Shown piece after piece: positions 42,033-44,271 of a stretch of DNA of 44,271 nucleotides (positions are counted from its first letter, which is position 1; every line of letters begins with the position of its first letter). Position numbers and translations under genes: made by a program. The DNA comes from Roseomonas mucosa ATCC BAA-692 (GTDB lineage: Bacteria > Pseudomonadota > Alphaproteobacteria > Acetobacterales > Acetobacteraceae). Location: the NCBI RefSeq assembly GCF_000622225.1, contig NZ_KK211415.1, positions 4,952 through 49,222 of the forward strand, in the 5' to 3' direction. The notes beneath the pieces were generated by a model. It saw only the letters and a list, made by a program, of their open reading frames with translations. It did not search any database and was not told the origin of the DNA.

Positions 42033-43385
42033 ATGAATGCTGACGACATAGGTCGGCACGTCCGGGAACGCAATATGACGCCGTTCCAGACGATGGTGGT
42101 GGGAATCTGCATCTTCATCAATCTTCTCGACGGATTTGACGTTCTCGCCATGGCTTTCACGGCCCCGGCCATTGCGAAGGAATGGGGGCTTCAGCCGACC
42201 GAGCTCGGGATCCTCTTCAGCGCGGGTCTGGCAGGCATGGCAACCGGCTCCGTTCTGCTCTCGCCACTCGCGGACCGGTATGGGCGCCGGGTGAGCATAT
42301 TGATCTGCCTCGCCCTTATGACGGTCGGAATGCTGCTGTCGGCGGCAGTGCAGAGCACAACCCAACTTCTCATCCTGCGATTTGTGACAGGGCTGGGTAT
42401 TGGCGGAGTACTCCCCAGCATCAACACGCTGATCGCAGAGTATGCTTCTCAAAAGCGTCGAGATCTCTGCATCGGTCTGATGACGATGGGTTATGCCGCA
42501 GGAGCGACCATCGGCGGGATTGTCGCGGTCTTCCTCATCTCCAATTTCGGGTGGCATTCGGTATTCCTGGCCGGCGGCATACTTTCGGCCGCGACCGCAG
42601 TGCTGGTTGCACTGGCTCTTCCAGAGTCCATCGATTTCTTGCTGGCACGCCGTCCGGTCGATGCACTGGGTAAGATCAATAATGCCTTGTCCCGGTTGCA
42701 GTTGCCTGTGCTCGACAGCCTGCCGCCGGTGGCCGTGCACGAACGCCATAGGACCGAATTCGGGACGATTCTTTCCGGTGCCATGAGGCGCACGACCCTC
42801 CTTGTCTGCAGCAGCTTCTTCCTGGCGATGATGACCTTCTACTTTCTTCTCAACTGGACGCCCAAGATCCTCGTCGACCTCGGCATGTCCATGGAGGGTG
42901 GCATTTCCGGCGCCGTCCTGATGAATATTGCAGGGGTGATCGGGGGGGTCCTGCTTGGCTGGTGTACGAACCGGTTCGGCCTTGGCCGGCTCACCATTGC
43001 CTACATGACCCTGTGCTTCGTGAGCGTCGTGGTCTTCGGTATGCTGCCGAGGTCGACGATCGCGCTTCTCTCGGGAGCATTCGCGATCGGCTTCTTCATG
43101 AATGGCGTGATCGTCGGACTTTATGCCCTGGTACCGACGGTTTATCCGCCTACGGTACGTGCAACAGGGGCCGGACTGGCGCTCGGGTGTGGACGGCTAG
43201 GCGCAACGGTTGGCCCGTTCCTGGCAGGCATGCTTATCGCGGGCGGATGGTCCCCCCTCACCTATTTCGCGGTTATGGCGCTGCCGATGCTACTTGCAGC
43301 CGTCGTCATCAGCCGTATTGCCGCAAGCCCCGTCCATGCGGCGAAGGTAACCACTGCACCGGAGGCCGCTTTCGGAGACCTTTGA
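42033..43385 (+). CDS. MFS transporter, aromatic acid:H+ symporter family (PcaK/VanK-like)
   Basis: A 450-residue, 12-helix major facilitator. The first helix contains the aromatic-acid-symporter signature as INLLDGFDVLAMAFTAPAIA, and the loop 2-3 motif is SPLADRYGRRVSI. GLGIGGVLPSINTLIAEY and GYAAGATIGGIVAVFLI are typical of helices 4 and 5, and PTVYPPTVRATGAGLALGCG is the conserved loop 10-11 region. Such proteins import benzoates, 4-hydroxybenzoate, protocatechuate or vanillate. GGAGG precedes ATG 42033. Position beside vanAB and the MarR gene supports uptake of vanillate or a relative. Its A+T content is high for this window, indicating acquired DNA. Confidence 0.9.
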   Translation: MNADDIGRHVRERNMTPFQTMVVGICIFINLLDGFDVLAMAFTAPAIAKEWGLQPTELGILFSAGLAGMATGSVLLSPLADRYGRRVSILICLALMTVGMLLSAAVQSTTQLLILRFVTGLGIGGVLPSINTLIAEYASQKRRDLCIGLMTMGYAAGATIGGIVAVFLISNFGWHSVFLAGGILSAATAVLVALALPESIDFLLARRPVDALGKINNALSRLQLPVLDSLPPVAVHERHRTEFGTILSGAMRRTTLLVCSSFFLAMMTFYFLLNWTPKILVDLGMSMEGGISGAVLMNIAGVIGGVLLGWCTNRFGLGRLTIAYMTLCFVSVVVFGMLPRSTIALLSGAFAIGFFMNGVIVGLYALVPTVYPPTVRATGAGLALGCGRLGATVGPFLAGMLIAGGWSPLTYFAVMALPMLLAAVVISRIAASPVHAAKVTTAPEAAFGDL

Positions 43386-43693
43386 ACAGTCGCCACTGGC
43401 CACACAGGATGGCAGCTGACCGTCAAGTTGGTGGTGCCATCATGAAAGCTTGGCGCCTTGGGGCAACATGCGTGCGCGGGTTGCCCTAGGTCTGGAGGAA
43501 TGGAGCCAGTGCCTTCCATACCGTCTAGCCGGTGTGGAGATCGGGAGCGGGATGAACAACCGCACCGGGTTTGTCGCAGGCTCTAAACTCCGAAAAAATG
43601 ATGCAACGACGAGGAAGGTGATAGCGAACCGCTCATCACATCAGGCAAGCTCATCCACCCCTTTCACATCCGTGGTACAGAGTGTAGCGGCCT
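43386..43693. other. Intergenic region between the MFS gene and the VanB remnant
   Basis: About 308 bp of non-coding sequence between two convergent units. Apart from a hairpin near 43457-43490 I see no gene or repeat. Confidence 0.4.
43457..43490 (+). terminator. Stem-loop downstream of the MFS gene
   Basis: GGGCAAC at 43461-43467 pairs perfectly with GTTGCCC at 43480-43486, extended by weaker pairs outwards, around a 12-base loop. It lies about 75 bp past the MFS stop and may end that transcript. No T-tract is seen. Confidence 0.35.
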
Positions 43694-43984
43694 TCAGAGA
43701 TCAAGCACGAGCCGTGCTGATCGTGCACGTGAAACGCACAAGCACATCCTGTCGTTCCGGGCTTTCTCGGCGTCGGTCAGATACATGTCCTGGTGGTCCG
43801 GCGTTCCATCCAGCACCACTGTCAGGCAAGTACCGCAGACTCCTTGTTCGCAGGAAACGTCGACGTTAATACCATCGCGAGCCAGTGCGGCCACGATTGT
43901 CTCGTCTGCCGCGACGCTGACAGTCCTTCCTGTACGCCGGGCCTCGACTTCAAACGCGCCTTTGGAGACAGTCTCATCGACTAA
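43694..43984 (-). pseudogene. Truncated VanB-like reductase, ferredoxin-domain remnant
   Basis: Read leftward, about 96 codons give the C-terminal [2Fe-2S] domain of a second VanB-type reductase: FEVEARRTGRTVSVAADETI, then the cluster motif CEQGVCGTC, PDHQDMYLTDAEKARND and the terminal VSRARSARLVLDL. The flavin and nucleotide domains are missing; similarity stops in the inter-domain linker at about 43985, exactly where IS5-type DNA begins. The fragment clearly differs from the intact VanB at 40121 (for example MYLTDAEKARND against QVLTDSERSAND), so it is a separate paralogue, not a recent copy. Without its N-terminal domains it cannot act as a reductase; an internal GTG could only start a free ferredoxin-like peptide. 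Confidence 0.8.
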
Positions 43985-44271
43985 GAGCGCCTAACAGAAC
44001 CGCCTAATCTGGCCGAGGCAGACGAGGGCGCAGGCGAGTGTGGTGAAGGCGAGGTGGATGTCGGCGCGGCGCTCGTAGCGGATGGTCAGGCGTCGGTAGC
44101 GGGCGAGCCAGGCGAAGGTACGCTCCACCACCCAGCGGTGTCGTCCGAGGCGGGCGCTGCTCTCGATGCCACGGCGTGCGATGCGCGGGGTGATGCCACG
44201 GGCGCGGCACTCCCGGCGGCAGCGACGGTGGTCGTAGGCCTTATCGGCGTGGAGTTTGCCCGGCCTTTGCC
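43985..44271 (-). mobile_element. IS5-family insertion sequence, partial (runs off the window)
   Basis: Right of the VanB remnant the sequence changes to an IS. Its terminal region begins near GAGCGCCTAACAGAACCGCC and holds the 3' end of a transposase gene. The outer boundary is placed at about 43985 because VanB similarity ends there; it may be off by a few bases. The other end and the target duplication are outside the window. Confidence 0.7.
43991..44271 (-). CDS. IS5-family (IS427-like) DDE transposase, C-terminal part
   Basis: About 93 codons of a DDE transposase, open at the window edge. KLHADKAYDHRRCRREC contains the second catalytic Asp (the D-K-x-Y-D motif), and HRWVVERTFAWLARYRRL contains the catalytic Glu in the R-W-V-V-E-R-T-F-A-W pattern typical of IS427-group IS5 transposases. 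The tail LAFTTLACALVCLGQIRRFC followed by TAG is the normal C-terminus. This group often makes the full enzyme by frameshifting between two frames; only the second part is visible here. Confidence 0.88.
   Translation of the reverse strand, partial: QRPGKLHADKAYDHRRCRRECRARGITPRIARRGIESSARLGRHRWVVERTFAWLARYRRLTIRYERRADIHLAFTTLACALVCLGQIRRFC

Overview
The window is very GC-rich DNA from a Gram-negative bacterium. It carries LysR regulators, a Tat-exported solute-binding protein, a lipobox lipoprotein, UppP and NtrC-type regulation. Gene content and codon usage suggest an alphaproteobacterium of the Acetobacteraceae/Roseomonas type; that placement is inference. I saw no rRNA, tRNA, CRISPR array or replication origin.

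Layout. 1-301: a broken end, where the first ~66 codons of a transketolase/pyruvate-dehydrogenase-E1-like gene are cut off by AT-rich sequence that may be the end of a mobile element. 335-7303: a solute-binding protein diverging from a LysR regulator, which is followed by an unusual pair: a single-chain HMG-CoA-lyase-like/CoA-transferase fusion and an aconitase-family enzyme with its swivel domain first. Together they could convert a methyl-branched C5 dicarboxylate to acetyl-CoA and pyruvate. 7320-15524: alpha/beta hydrolase, GH15 glycosidase, hydantoin racemase plus N-carbamoyl-D-amino acid hydrolase with a divergent LysR regulator, ribokinase, and a taurine:pyruvate-type aminotransferase. 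15908-25488: a 1236-residue hybrid histidine kinase, a small lipoprotein, an ArsB-like remnant, an EamA transporter, a CPA1 Na+/H+ antiporter and UppP.

25612-36569 is the most interesting region. Two divergent gene sets flank a 395-base control region. Leftward: a GSAM(HemL)-like aminotransferase, two four-helix SMR/EamA proteins and a DegT-type aminotransferase. Rightward: a HAD phosphatase, an arginase-fold protein, an Est30-like hydrolase, a FemAB/GNAT-like transferase, a membrane histidine kinase and an NtrC-type sigma-54 activator. The control region holds a sigma-54 promoter facing each way, an IHF consensus match and a perfect 17-bp palindrome. It reads as one two-component-controlled, sigma-54-dependent biosynthesis and export locus whose product I cannot name.

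36866-44271: fumC, then a visibly less GC-rich vanillate island (vanA, vanB, a MarR regulator, a small unknown protein and an aromatic-acid MFS transporter). It ends in the ferredoxin-domain stump of a second VanB-like reductase cut by an IS5-family element that runs off the window.
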